Assembly (NCBI RefSeq): GCF_003073045.1
Contig: NC_037600.1
Span: 13,907,188-13,971,187, forward strand
Origin: Pomacea canaliculata
Taxonomy: Eukaryota; Mollusca; Gastropoda; Architaenioglossa; Ampullariidae
Length of the DNA stretch: 64,000 nt
Direction of reading: 5' to 3'
Shown: positions 1 to 11,600 of the stretch, piece after piece
Layout of the letters: every line of letters begins with the position of its first letter
Numbering within the stretch: position 1 is the stretch's first letter
Made by a program: the position numbers and the translations under genes
Notes under the pieces: model-generated
What the model saw: the letters and a program-made list of their open reading frames with translations, nothing else
The model's database searches: none
Told to the model about the DNA's origin: nothing

Positions 1-272
1 ACAGTCGTCATATGTCAGCAAAGTGATGTTTAAAGTGATGCATTCCTCGCATTAACATTTTAATTACAAAGAACGAGGTATACGTAGCTTTATGTCATCT
101 TATTACTATACTACTTTTACAAAAGGACATTTAGTTTAGAATTAAAATGAAAAAAAGGCAGCAATTTAAATTTGAAATTCATAGTACAGACTGATTTTTA
201 GGCCTTGGTGGTCCGCCATAGCTTTTACTTAAGTAAAGTGGTCCGCGGTCCGAAAAACTTTGAGAGCCACTG
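1..272. mobile_element. hAT-type element, right end only (cut by window edge)
   Basis: Read on the minus strand, the right end begins CAGTGGCTCTCAAAG and continues into a GGACCGCGGACCAC motif, typical of non-autonomous hAT termini. The adjacent 8 bp CTTTAAAA (273-280) match the uninterrupted sequence at the same intron position of copy 2 (near 12711, ...gattactttaaaagatg...). This places the insertion in intron 5 of gene copy 1 and suggests CTTTAAAA as the target duplication. The left end lies outside the window, so total length and coding content are unknown. Confidence 0.6.
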
Positions 273-567
273 CTTTAAAAGACGTGTATTTTAGTTAATT
301 ATATTGTGTATAAAATCACAAATAATAACTATGATTAAGCAAGATAAACTTCATTCTTAGGGTTATCCTGAAATTGAAAATGCGTGAGATTTTCTTTGGA
401 AAAAAAAATGATTCTCAAACCAGTCGTCCACAATAGGTAGATGGCTTTAGCCAAGTCTGCTTACAAACTTCATACCTACACAGTAGTGATGTATCTTTAA
501 AGAACGATAACGTTTCCATCGCTGGTTGTCTGCCCTGGCATCACAAGAGTTACACTAGTGTGCTTAC

Positions 568-3500
568 CATTCGTGCGAGCCTGAATGGACTCGGCCACGC
601 ATTTCTGGTCAAAGATCTCTTCCTCCAGCACACGGCACTCTTTCATGAGATCCTGGTCTTCCTTCCCCAGCCTCATGGCTTCGTTCAGAGGGAAGTTGCA
701 GTCTCCCAGAAGACTCAAAGCTTTTCTAAAGTCGCGTTTTGTCAGTGCAGCCGAGGACCAAAAAAAGTAAGTCTGAGCGATGGAGAAGTGTTCTTTAGCC
801 TGCCACCATAAATTGGTTCATACTCATTAGGAATGAGATTAATAATGATGCGAATCTGTTTCAGTAGACGGTCGGAATGGAATTTGTCTGTAAGATAATG
901 TTTATCATTTACTAGTGTGTTTACCAGAGTGGCATCATGAAAAAGAAGTCCTAGTAGGGGCTGTAACTCCCAGACTTTGCGCTCCTCATTCTCCCATTTG
1001 TCCAGACGTTGCTTGATGTCGCTCCAGCACTCGAGGGCGCTAGTTGTCAAGGACTCTCGCCATTGAAGTTCACGCGACCTTCCCGACTTTTCAGCCTCCT
1101 ATGAACAACAGCCCACGAACCCCAGATATAAAACTAGTTTGATTCATGTTCATTACACAGAAAGAGACAGAAGCACATACAACACACATACCCACAATAC
1201 ACACTCAGATACAAGACAGAGACACACAAAACAAAGACAGAGAAACACAAAACACAAACATAAATACAAACTTAAAAACAGAAACACAAAAAGCAAGCAA
1301 AGACACTGGAACACAAACACAGAGGCTGACGCAAAACATACAACAGACAAACAGACAATAAAGAGAGAAACAAAAACACAACACAAAGATACAAAACACA
1401 AACATAGAGAAACATATAGAGTCAAATGACACACATGGATAGAAACAGAAAACATAGGGACAATAAATTACAAACACAGAAATACACAAACTTACTCATC
1501 ACAGATCAAGGTTCAAAGGCACAGACATAGAGAGACCCACAAAACACAAAAACACACAACACAGAGACACAAACACACAATACAGAAACAAACCAGACGG
1601 TAAAACGTAAACACAGAGACAAACAATACACAAATACAAGCTCACACAAAATACATAACACTAAGACACACAAAACAGAAAGAAAGGACACACAAAACGC
1701 TAACAGAAACAGCAAAACACAAAAAGACCAAACATTAAGGCTTAAAGACAGACAAATACACACAACACAGTCATACATTTCCCTTTACCACTTTTTTCTC
1801 TGTCTCTCTCTTACACACACACACACAGAGATTTATATATATATACACAGAGAGACATCTATAGTAGGGCTTCTCCTTAGGCAAAAAATTGCGTACAGTA
1901 CGCATTAAAAGTTCGGAGGACCCCTTCAATTTTCGTCAATGGGGTCCCCTCCAAATTTGGGCGAAGAACAGGGACCCCTTAAAATTCTGAAGAAGGGGTC
2001 CCTGGGACCCCAAAGAATTTAGCCTTAGCAGAAGCCCTGTATAGTATGGCAAAACGACGCTACATTAAGGTAGTACACAGAAATGAGAATGGTGCAAATA
2101 AGTATATGGCAAGACACCTGTAAAACTCGCAAACACCATCAGGAATATTTCATCACCTGTTCATCAAATGCACACTACACACTGGTTAATTGTTAAAACG
2201 GAGAGTAAGGTCAGGTTTTTAGTCACTCAGTTACCTTTACCAAGTAATACTCAGTGAAGAGATAAGTAGGAAAGATTCACTGCTGTAAGTTTAATAAAGG
2301 GGGCAGGACAACAGGTAGCATTATTTCCTTTCCAGATGGTAACTGCCTCAAAACTTCAATGAAGACAACTGTGGCTGCAAGCGATAGTAAGAGAGGACAG
2401 CAAAGAGGACAAACCGCGGTCCACATTTATTTTAGGATTTCAGATAAAATGATCCACGTTCATTGCAATCAATCAGCTGGATCCCAATATTACAAGTGTC
2501 ACGGTGATGAACAAAACAACTGTTTGCAATGTAGTCTCGAGCATCTTTACCAGGCTTGGAGAAAAGTAGAGTAAAAGATGCGTGTTGCAGCATCGGCAAT
2601 AATTCCGAAATAATAAAAGCTGGCGGACAGTGCATTATAAATGTAAAAGTCAGCACTGTTTTACGAAATACATTATAAAGTATCCACAAAGCTGTCGCAC
2701 AATGAATACTTTTATTACAAAAATGAACCTTTGAAGAGACAGAGAAATGTGCAGAATGGTTTGCCAACTGCCTTCAACGTGATGAGATTGCAAGCTCATA
2801 AGAAAGGAATTCTTAAGCAGTAAAAAAGAAATAATATTTGTATTACAATTTTTATGACCAGCCCTTGGGCTACACACACATCAAAACAAAGAGGGAAAGA
2901 ATTCCTTCCCATGAAGAGAAGTGTTCACGTATATTGTGTAAGTACATTTTAGTACATAACATATACTGGACAAAAGTAATGTAAGCTAATAATTGTTGTT
3001 TTAATCAGTTGTTAAAAGCCCTTACAATTATCAAAGTACGCTTATAGCTGTGCTGATTAATAATGCTGTGCATTTATAAGAAGTTACTGCGCATGCACGG
3101 TTCAAATCAGTGAAAACGGCTTTTTACTCTCAAACTGCTGCCCTCCTCCTCCTGTCCTTCATTCGAGAAGAAAACTGTTGACGATAGCCAGCAGTTCATT
3201 CAAATGTGAAAGAGCCAGACACAGAAATACCGTAATGGACTCTTTCAAGCGATGAGCAGGCCGTCTGACTTCCTTTTCATCGTTTTGTTTGTTTCTCGCA
3301 TTGTTTACTAAAGATGGTTATTTTTTGTTGTTGTTGATCAGTGTCCATGACAACATCCAATCAGCAGTTAGCAGTTTTTGTGCAGTGCCGTGCATAAATC
3401 AAAGCATGGGGTCGAGTGTATATGTGTATGATTTACCTCAGAGCATTAACTCGATGGTCTTCTAAAAGTCACACCATTCCGGCTTCTTAAGTCCATGACA

Positions 3501-5740
3501 CCATGAATATAAAGAAAGAATAATACTGCATTAGCACATACACTCCCATAACTCTTCTTTGTAAGACGATTTCATGAGCCGCAAAACACAGTAATAATAA
3601 TAATACTACTAACAGCAACAGTAACAATAATGCGCACACACACACATATATATATAGAGAGAGGGAGACTGAGGTCTGTACATTACCTTGAAATGTTTCA
3701 GAGCCTGCTTGAAGTGAGAGAACACAATCTTATCTTCCACATCCGGAAGCGCCATCTTGGCTTTTGCCAACTTCCAGGACGCCATGGCGATGTTCTTGCA
3801 TGCTGAGGATCTGTATTGGAACAAACATTTTGTGGCTAAAATGGGCGATAATTTCCTACTGGTGCCTCTGTCACTGGTTTCTCTTGGGCAAAGTGGGTTC
3901 TTTCTTCCCTGCCTGTTGTACTGGTCAAACCTAGTCTGGTGCAATGGAGTTTGTGTGTGGGATCATGCTGTGAGGTCCAATGTACAGTGAAATGTATCGA
4001 ATGGTGTCTTACAGCACGACCTCGACATCTGTAACACTACCGTGCTCCCTACACCATACCATGCGTATACAGAAAGAGAGAAAAAAAAAACCGAACGAAT
4101 AAACGAACGAACAGTCACATGACTTTGTATATGGGTAAGGCATCAAATAAAGACATTATACGTGGGTTAAACGTGCGTAATAAATCTTCAAAACTATATT
4201 AATAAAGACTAGTGTCTCACATACTTATTCCTCCCTATTCATCCTTTTGTAAATGGCAAAGGGACGTGTTACAACTGGATTGTTATCGGCCCAAATTCAT
4301 TTCGCATCGTTTTCGTAAGTGTGAAGGTTTTCTTTTGTACTTTATTCATAGTACTTTTCCTTTTTCTTGATTAAACATTTAAGTCCCTTCTACTATCAAA
4401 CTCTTCTTTCCGTTTGTTTCACAGTTGTTTCTTCTATAATGTCTCAAGTACGCACGCACCAACTTTCTATTTTCCTTGTACTGAAGGTTGATGTGAATCA
4501 TCTGACTTGTGCATCACTTTTTTCGTACATTGTCCATCTGTTTTCAGGCCTTGATTAGGCTTAGAAAGGGCAACGTCTATGTCAAATTCAACAGAATTTA
4601 AAGCTTCTTTAATATAAGCTTAAATAACATCTGACTTCCACAAAAGCACTTGATCTTTCATGTAACCATATAAATTTTTGAGAGAGTGAGAGAGAGAATG
4701 AATCACACACACACACAAATACCCACGCAGTTTTACACATACTCACATACAGAGGATAGAAAGAAAGTGTTTTCTACCTGTCGGCGGCATCCTCTGCAAG
4801 ATCAAGGGCTCTGCTGTACAGGTTGACTGCCTTCTGAAGACCTTCGATCTGAAGAAGTGGTGCCAGTCCTTCTATAGACTTGTATACAGCGTTACCTTCA
4901 TTTCGCCATTTTGTCGATTCTGATAGCCTCACCTTCGCACATGTCAACAAAATATATTGCTTTGCTGATGAATATTGGTTTGTCCGCAAAACATATTCCT
5001 TTCTTAACTCTAATAAATGTATGAAGCCGGACAATCAAAGGTCGAGACTTCTACACAATACACGGGGAGCAACTCAACGCGTGAACCAGACTGGAAAGTA
5101 AGAGACATTAAAAGTAATCTATTTTTAGAAAAGGAAAATCCAGCATTTGTGCATGGCACTGAGCGGAGGAACACTCTGGTCTTCATTGTACGGGAAAAAA
5201 GTAGAGCCATCAACAATCCGGTAGACTGGTTTCCATTCGTATCTCTGATAGGCGTCATAGTATTATATTTACCAAAGTTTACACTCCGACCTCCCAGCAC
5301 AAAGATTTTACGATTATTCGGAAAGGGTCATAAAGGCAGTGCCGAGGAAGAATGTCATAAGAATACTTCATGATCGAAACAAACAGATCGGCTCAGATGT
5401 GTACCAACAACAGGCAGAAACGTCTATGAGAAACAAACGACTGAGGATAAGCCGCAGTTAAAAAACAATTCTTTTGTGACATTACACTAGCAATTTGACT
5501 TGATGATGGCCCCACTTACTCGACAAATACCAATCATACTGACTAACCGCCCCCTCACACACGCACAATGTGTAGGCGCCACTACTCCGCTCCAAAACAA
5601 AAATTCCTCCGCATAAGTGATTGTGAGATAATTATTAGTGATAATTATATACACAGAGTTCTCAGCAATCGCACTCTCAGATTAATGACGGTGGTTACTA
5701 ATTAAATGTTTGGACTTACTCGTTTGGCAGCAGACGCCAT
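568..5740 (-). CDS. TPR-like/J-domain protein, tandem copy 1 (5' five exons, 3' end outside window)
   Basis: Exons (minus strand): 5720-5740 (MASAAKR), 4778-4932, 3687-3810, 925-1098, 568-799. Lengths 21/155/124/174/232 nt are identical to copy 2 and keep phase. Exons 6-8, including the J domain, are expected left of position 1. The visible part is predicted helical: exon 2 has NLYSRALDLAEDAADR followed in exon 3 by SSACKNIAMASWKLAKAK, a TPR-like helix pair; exon 4 has ALECWSDIKQRLDKWENEE and WELQPLLGLLFHDATL; exon 5 has LGDCNFPLNEAMRLGKEDQD. Donors GTAAG, GTAGA, GTAAT, GTAAA and GTAAG and matching acceptors are present. Introns 3 and 5 contain insertions absent from copy 2. No frame break is seen in these exons. 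The family is not one I can name; a co-chaperone role is inferred only from the J domain of the other copies. Confidence 0.8.
1145..1780. repeat. degenerate (ACAMA)n low-complexity tract in intron 3 of copy 1
   Basis: About 640 bp made almost only of A, C and G on the plus strand, in irregular units such as gacacacaaaac and acaaacacagag. It is open in several frames on both strands through composition alone. Related tracts sit at the same intron position in copies 3 (about 22330-22600) and 4 (36470-36560 and 37300-37500) but not in copy 2, whose intron 3 is only about 130 bp. The plus-strand tract ends in a short AC/AT microsatellite near 1810-1850. Confidence 0.8.
1865..2039. mobile_element. 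short MITE with hAT-like ends
   Basis: Left AGGGCTTCTCCTTAGGC and right GCCTTAGCAGAAGCCCTG are inverted copies with one mismatch over 16 bp. An internal palindrome TGCGTACAGTACGCA lies near the left end, and the interior carries alternating GGGGTCCC/GGGACCCC motifs. The right flank starts TATAGTAT; the left flank is TATAGTA, consistent with an 8-bp hAT target duplication slightly eroded at the left junction. About 175 bp, no coding capacity, inserted in intron 3 of copy 1. Confidence 0.5.
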
Positions 5741-6000
5741 CACGGAAATCCTTCGTTACCAACCAACAGTGAACTGAGCTCCACTGGAATCTTTTAAAGA
5801 ATCAGATATGAACAACGAAATAGTTTTTCTCTGTAGCTACCCTCTTTAATTGCGAAATGCTGTGAAATACCTACACAGCCGCTGAGCGATGTGTGAGCCA
5901 CCGCAGGTAAAAGTAAGCAAAATGGCGATCGGTTGTACAACCACCGAGCTTAAGCCTTGCTGAAGGCTCGGTGTAAACCGAAAGAAGAGAATCCGTGTGA
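5741..6000 (-). promoter_or_regulatory. 5' flank of copy 1, conserved with copy 2
   Basis: The sequence immediately upstream of the ATG at 5740 aligns by eye with the upstream region of copy 2 (15099-15345). Shared landmarks are a GAGCGATGTGTGA...CACCGC block, an AAAATGGCG block and a CGGTGT.ACCG.AAGAAGAGA block. This looks like a duplicated promoter/5' UTR. No clear TATA box is seen. The transcription start is unknown. Confidence 0.45.
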
Positions 6001-8590
6001 ATGGCGCTGCTTCTGCGCATTGAAATACACACGTACTGGGAACTACTGATCGATGAACCCTACCAAGAAAAAAATTATATTTATCCACTTCAAGAATACA
6101 ATCATGAAGCATGTCCGCTTTCTGAAAAAAAGGAAGCATTGCAGGTAGACCACGCTAAAATTGTAGGTTAAAGGCTTATTAGAGTACTGAGTACTACACT
6201 TTTAATTATCATAATCATTAATAAGCTTCAAGGTCTTGTGGTTTGTTGGTTACTTTAATAGGAAGGAGTTCTACCTAATGGTTATTAGACACTAGTTTAG
6301 TTTATTCCTTGTTACTCATCGAGATCCGAATCCAGGCGTTCACGATTTTTCTTGCAGTTTCAGGCTAAGGGGAGAAGACAGGTGAGCTACTGAGCCTGCA
6401 GCCAAGGGGGAGAACTGAGAGCATATGTCAGTATGTATACCAGTGGTACGTCAGTATTGACCTTTTTAAATGTTGTAGCCAAATGAATGAGGTGTCGCCC
6501 GGCAGCAGCCAGTGATATGATGGGTACTCGTTACCTGGTGTGCTTACACCTTTCTAGCAGGTGCACGAGTGTCACTGATGAAAGTCTTGGTACTTGGAAC
6601 ACTAGGTGCAAGAGAGCGCATGCCTGACAAGTAGATGCTGGATGTTTCCAGATGCCGGTGTACATTATTTATAAGCCTTGAGAGTGTCAGCAGCAGTAAT
6701 AGAAAGAGAGAGATACGGAAGCTGTTGCGGGGACATGTGTTACCTTTAGCCAGCGTGTGTCGCTGTGAGTCTGTGTTCGACGTGTCGCCATTGCCAGCGT
6801 GCGTCGCGGTTTAATCAGTTGAGTAGTTTCAGCGTGTGTCGCAGATTTACCAGCCTGTCTGCATGACAAGTTTGTTGTATGCAGCTGTTAATGTGTTGTT
6901 GGGAATGTCTTCGACTGCAAAGGTTGTGTGTGTGTAGAGCTTGACACCATCGATCAAGGACCGGCGAGCGAGTTATTGACATGTGTCGTCGACATTAACC
7001 TTCCTTCACCGTAACATCTGGTAACATTGATGATCGATGGACGCCAATAATCTGCAACCACCAGAGCCCAGATCCGGGATATGTGTCTTGAACCACGAAC
7101 TAATATCTCTGGACTGCTGGCAGACGATTTTTCCAGTTAACTGCTAAAACGAGGCATGAAACGACAAAGCTTCCGATTTATTCACATTCTTTGTTTAGGC
7201 TCGCCGAGACTAACAGCGGAGAACTTCGCAAGAGGCTAAGCGTTGGTCTCGGCAGACAGACAGCAGTCCACCTACACACGTCTATGCTTGAACAGTCGAG
7301 AAAACATTTCGCTCTATTTAGCCTTTAAAGTACTCGTACATATATCTATACAGACAAACAGCAGTATATGCATACTTTACATTTATATATAAAGACACAC
7401 AAGCGCGCTTTTATTACACAAACACTGACAGACATACCCACGCAGACAGAATGACAACACGACCATGTAAAGATTTCAATTAAACTAAAACTGGTTCTCG
7501 TTTTAAAATAAAAGTCAGATGATCACGTGTCGTGGAGAGACGTTTTTGTGTGTTTAGTGGGGGCTTATTCCAATGAAGGCAATCATGGCCACTTGGTGGC
7601 GCTACATACCCGGCACGGAAGGATAACGTAAATCATCGACCGTTTTGTTCCTTGCAGAAAGAGTCACGGTTCATTGATGCCACTTCGCTACGATCAAAAG
7701 GAAACCATGACTGAAAGAGACCGAGTTTCTCTGTCGTCTGACCTTCCCCTTGCAGCGCCTGTTGTCACCGCAGCCACTCCCAACAACATCACGCGGGCCT
7801 CACAACAGTCTATAACGACGTGTGTCACCTGTAAAACTCACCTGCCTGGCGAAAGGCGATACACACTTTGCTGCCTGATTATGATGTGCCATCTTTTGTG
7901 ATTTTTGTTTTTCTTCTTTAGGAATGTGTTTCATCAACATCTAAATATTTAGGCCAAGATTATCAGTGTAGCATACGAGACACCAGGTCAGCAAACTTGA
8001 GCTACAAACAGAAACATCCCACGGAGTGTTGTAAACAGCTGATATTTAGTTCATTAATAAGGTTCAATCTACAGAGCTAATGGCATGCATTTAATAATAC
8101 TAATAACTTTGTATGATCTATAATTCGGACTCTTCCATCAGCCATCCACTCTGTAAATAACAGAAAATGCCGATTCATATGAAAATCACGTTAAAATTAC
8201 AGTTTATTCAACCACGATGAGATACAATGAAAACGGAAGTGAAAGACAAGAGTAGTCAAAGTAAATCTCTTGTAGTACTAATCTATTTTAGTCATTGAAT
8301 TACAAATGAATAACTTTCACTGATCCATAATAGTGCCTATATCCGTATATAATAATCTCTGATATTCTGACAATGTATACATCACATCAGTAACACCCAC
8401 AAGTGAAGAAGAAAGTGTTTGGGTGAGAGAACCTTTCCTATGCTGCTCTAAAACCTTAGAATTTTGAATAATCTTAATTACACTGACTAAACTGAAATAA
8501 AATACTCTAAAGACATAGCTGTTCAAGAAAAATACTTTAATGAGATCTTTTCTAAGACATATTGTTTCTTACTGTGTACTGAAGGTTTTC
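6001..8590. other. intergenic spacer between copy 1 promoter and copy 2 3' end
   Basis: About 2.6 kb without a gene I can support. It holds an exon-like repeated segment (7094-7282, listed separately) and short tracts rich in TGTGTCG near 6750-6850. An open frame of 75 codons at 7674-7901 shows no recognised motif and no homologous partner in the window. The part nearest 8591 is the 3' flank of copy 2. Confidence 0.5.
7094..7282 (+). repeat. exon-like duplicated segment (partner at 32636-32828)
   Basis: Roughly 190 bp that match 32636-32828 closely. In the second half a TTCTTTGTTTAG acceptor-like signal is followed by an open phrase, LAETNSGELRKRLSVGLGR. The differences I can see inside that phrase are mostly at third codon positions (for example AGC/AGT, CTA/TTA, CTC/CTT). 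This could be a duplicated exon of an unknown gene, or part of a dispersed repeat. Similarity ends abruptly after about 7282. Confidence 0.45.
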
Positions 8591-8596
8591 TTTATT
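8591..8596 (-). terminator. polyadenylation signal of copy 2
   Basis: AATAAA on the minus strand, 81 bp past the stop codon at 8677-8679. It lies in a 3' flank that resembles the flank of copy 3. Confidence 0.5.
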
Positions 8597-8676
8597 TTTT
8601 CAAAAAACACACCGTTTGAGACATCTAGAATTTTAAAAGCAGACTCGGGTAATCTACTTTTTCCTGATCTGAAACC

Positions 8677-11600
8677 TTAACTTAGTAAACCTTTGTAGCA
8701 TTGGTATTGGTGACTAAGCAGTTTTGCGATCTCTTCACACAGAACCTTCCAATTTGCTCCATCTTCTTCTACGTCCACCTTGTCAGGATGATAGTGGGTC
8801 ACGGCCTTCAGGTACAGCTTCTTCATCACCTCTTCGTCTTCAAAGGCGGCGTTTTCATCCAACTTGTGTTTGGGGTTTTTAGGGGGATAAGTCGCATAGA
8901 CGTATTTCAAAAAAATTTCTTTCGAGGACATGGTGAATTTGTCGTTCAGTTTGTCAACGTCGTCTTTGATTTCCTTCATGACTGACTCTCGCTGTTTCTG
9001 CTTCTCTATGTCGTTTGCCCAGACTTGTTCCTGCTGGAACTGTTGCATCATACTTAGTGCAGATAGATACCATCCTGTAGGAAGCAGAGAAAATTATAAG
9101 CTGTCATGACTGATTTTTTTATGTTTGTTCAAGTACCATTACCCCACAGAATAGACGTTTAGATACAAATATTGCCTTTAATAATTCTTTAAAATCATTT
9201 CTTTAGTTGAAGTACATAGCATACTTATTTTAAAAGTGTCTGGATTAATACAAATTATTTTTGTATTTATCTTTCTCGAAGATGAGAAAATTTTAGCAGT
9301 ACAGAGTAAAGCTAATTTTATCCTCCTCATTTATTTCACACAATGGACAGAGCAGATCATGAGAAGGTCTTCTATATAGATAATAATGAACAACAATATT
9401 AGACTAAATTCGAGTAAAACTGTCAGCAAATAGTAATTTAAGTGTAATTTGAATTCATTTTTCAATCTTTAGCAATACCTGATATACTATAAGTAGAATA
9501 TAAAGAAAAACTCTCATTACTATTTATATGATCTGCCCATTCCTGTCAGTTACAATCTGTCATCTGACATATTTTGTGCTTCCCAATTTATCCATACGAA
9601 ATAAAGTTCCTCCCCCAAAATAACTTCATTCAAATATTAAATCTTCAGTTTCCTTCACCCTTCACATCTAAATCCAAAAGCTTTTTGTAAACATTACGCT
9701 CTAAAATGAATTTATTTTTGCTGGGTGCCTGTTTAATTTCTCATAAACTTCACTTTGAGGGCGCCCATATAGACTCAAGAAAAGTTTTGAAGCAAGAAAA
9801 ATCTGTGCAATACTGAGCAATACATTACTCCCTCTCACTGCACTGCTTTGCCTATCCCCAAGCCTCCATGGAGTCAGAGAATTTTCGTGCCCCATACGGG
9901 TATGAAAACAGGGGGCCTCTTGGTTTAGGCGCTAGTGTTATAGGGTGTCCAGACACTTAATCCCCAGACACTTCATCCTTAAAATGAAATTTTAACTATA
10001 AAAATTATGAAGCCAGCGAAAAATTTAATTGAAATTCAAATAATTATCTTCATATAAACATCACAATAAGTTTTACAATTAAAATACTTTAACTAATGTT
10101 GTAGAGGTTCAAATGACGTTGAAGTTAATAGCATGATTTGAATATTATTAATGTATTTCAATATTTATTTTAATTGTAAAAACTTATTGTGATGTTTATA
10201 TGAAGATAATTATTTGAATTTCAGTTAAATTTTTCGCCGGCTTCATAATTTTTATAGTTAAAATTTCATTTTAAGGATGAAGCGTTGGGGATGAAGTGTC
10301 TGGGGATTAAGTGACTGGGAACCGTGTTATAGCCACCAGTTATTTTTCCCTATTATTAATTTTAGAATCGATATAAATTCAGGTCAAAGTCAGAAACATA
10401 TATTGCAGCAAGAGTATTTGTCTTGCAGCTGGAAGGCAGCCAAATAAAAAAAAAATACTAGGATGAACGAAAAGACGACAGACAGGAAAAAAGCAACAGA
10501 ACTATGGATTAATACTTAAGGCATTGGTTCTCAACCTGTGGGGCGCGACCCCCTGGGGGGTCGCGACGTGCCTACAAGGGGGTCGCGAAGGTGGTCCTTT
10601 TTTAAAAGTTTCTTATACCGGTATTAGTGAAATTAGCTTACATTGTGTATAGTGGTGAGGGCGATCAAACTCCAAATCGCTTCTCCCTATTCAAGTACAC
10701 TGTCTCGGCAATGCAGTGACTTCTCACTTCCAAAACTCAAAACACAATCCCCCTCTCAACAATTAAGCCTCCAATCTCCCTCCTCTCGCCCTTTGCCCTC
10801 TCTCTCCCCCAATCTCTCATCGCTGACTCCCCTCTCCCTCTCCAGTCACACTTCTCTCTTTTTAAAAAAAAAAAACATCTAAAAGGCACGCACTCAGGAA
10901 ACGTCCATCAGTACTCTAGGTCCCTGACAGAAGGCCATGACCACACAGTGCGGGGTGGGGGCTTAAGAACGACCGATGGCTGCTGCTAATGGCATATTTT
11001 CGGACATATTTGAGAAGCTGAACGTTGTGAATACTTCTCTGCAAGGGAAAGACACCACCATATTACAAACAACTGACAAGATGAATGCTTTCGTCCGAAA
11101 AATTTCGTTGTGGACGCAAAATCAGGTGAAGAATGTAATTATTGCCCATCTAAACGGACTGCAAGAAAGGTTTCAGCATTACTTCGCTGAAATTGATGTG
11201 ACTAAATACGATTGGATTCGTAATCCATTTCTGGCTGATCCTAGCACAAGCGGGTTGTCCACGGAAGAAGAAGAGCAGCTCATCGACCTTTCGAGTCCTG
11301 AAAATGTCCTTCCAAACAACACCAGTGCCAACATTCTGGATTAGCATCAACGGTGCTTTCTTAGAAAGCAATGAAAGATCTTCTGCCATTTTCAACTTCG
11401 TATATGTGTGAGCAAGGAATTTCAGCATTGGCAGCACTGAAGTCTAAATACAGAAATCGTGTGGACGCAGAGGCTGAGCTGCGAATAGCAGTGGGTACGA
11501 ACATCGCACACAGGTTCGCTTCTCTATGCAACAGCAAGCAGGCTCAACCTTCTCCTTAGTCAAAGTGAGTGTCCAATAAAATAATATTTATTAGCACCGC

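Noticed and set aside
560-811. Plus-strand frames repeated opposite exon 5 in every copy (also near 12998, 21751 and 35870)
   Set aside because: Antisense shadows of the conserved minus-strand exon 5; they recur only because the exon is duplicated.
1139-1778. Long open frames on both strands in the AC-rich tract
   Set aside because: Repetitive Thr/Lys/Asn or Cys/Val/Phe composition caused by the ACAMA repeat; lies inside an intron of copy 1.
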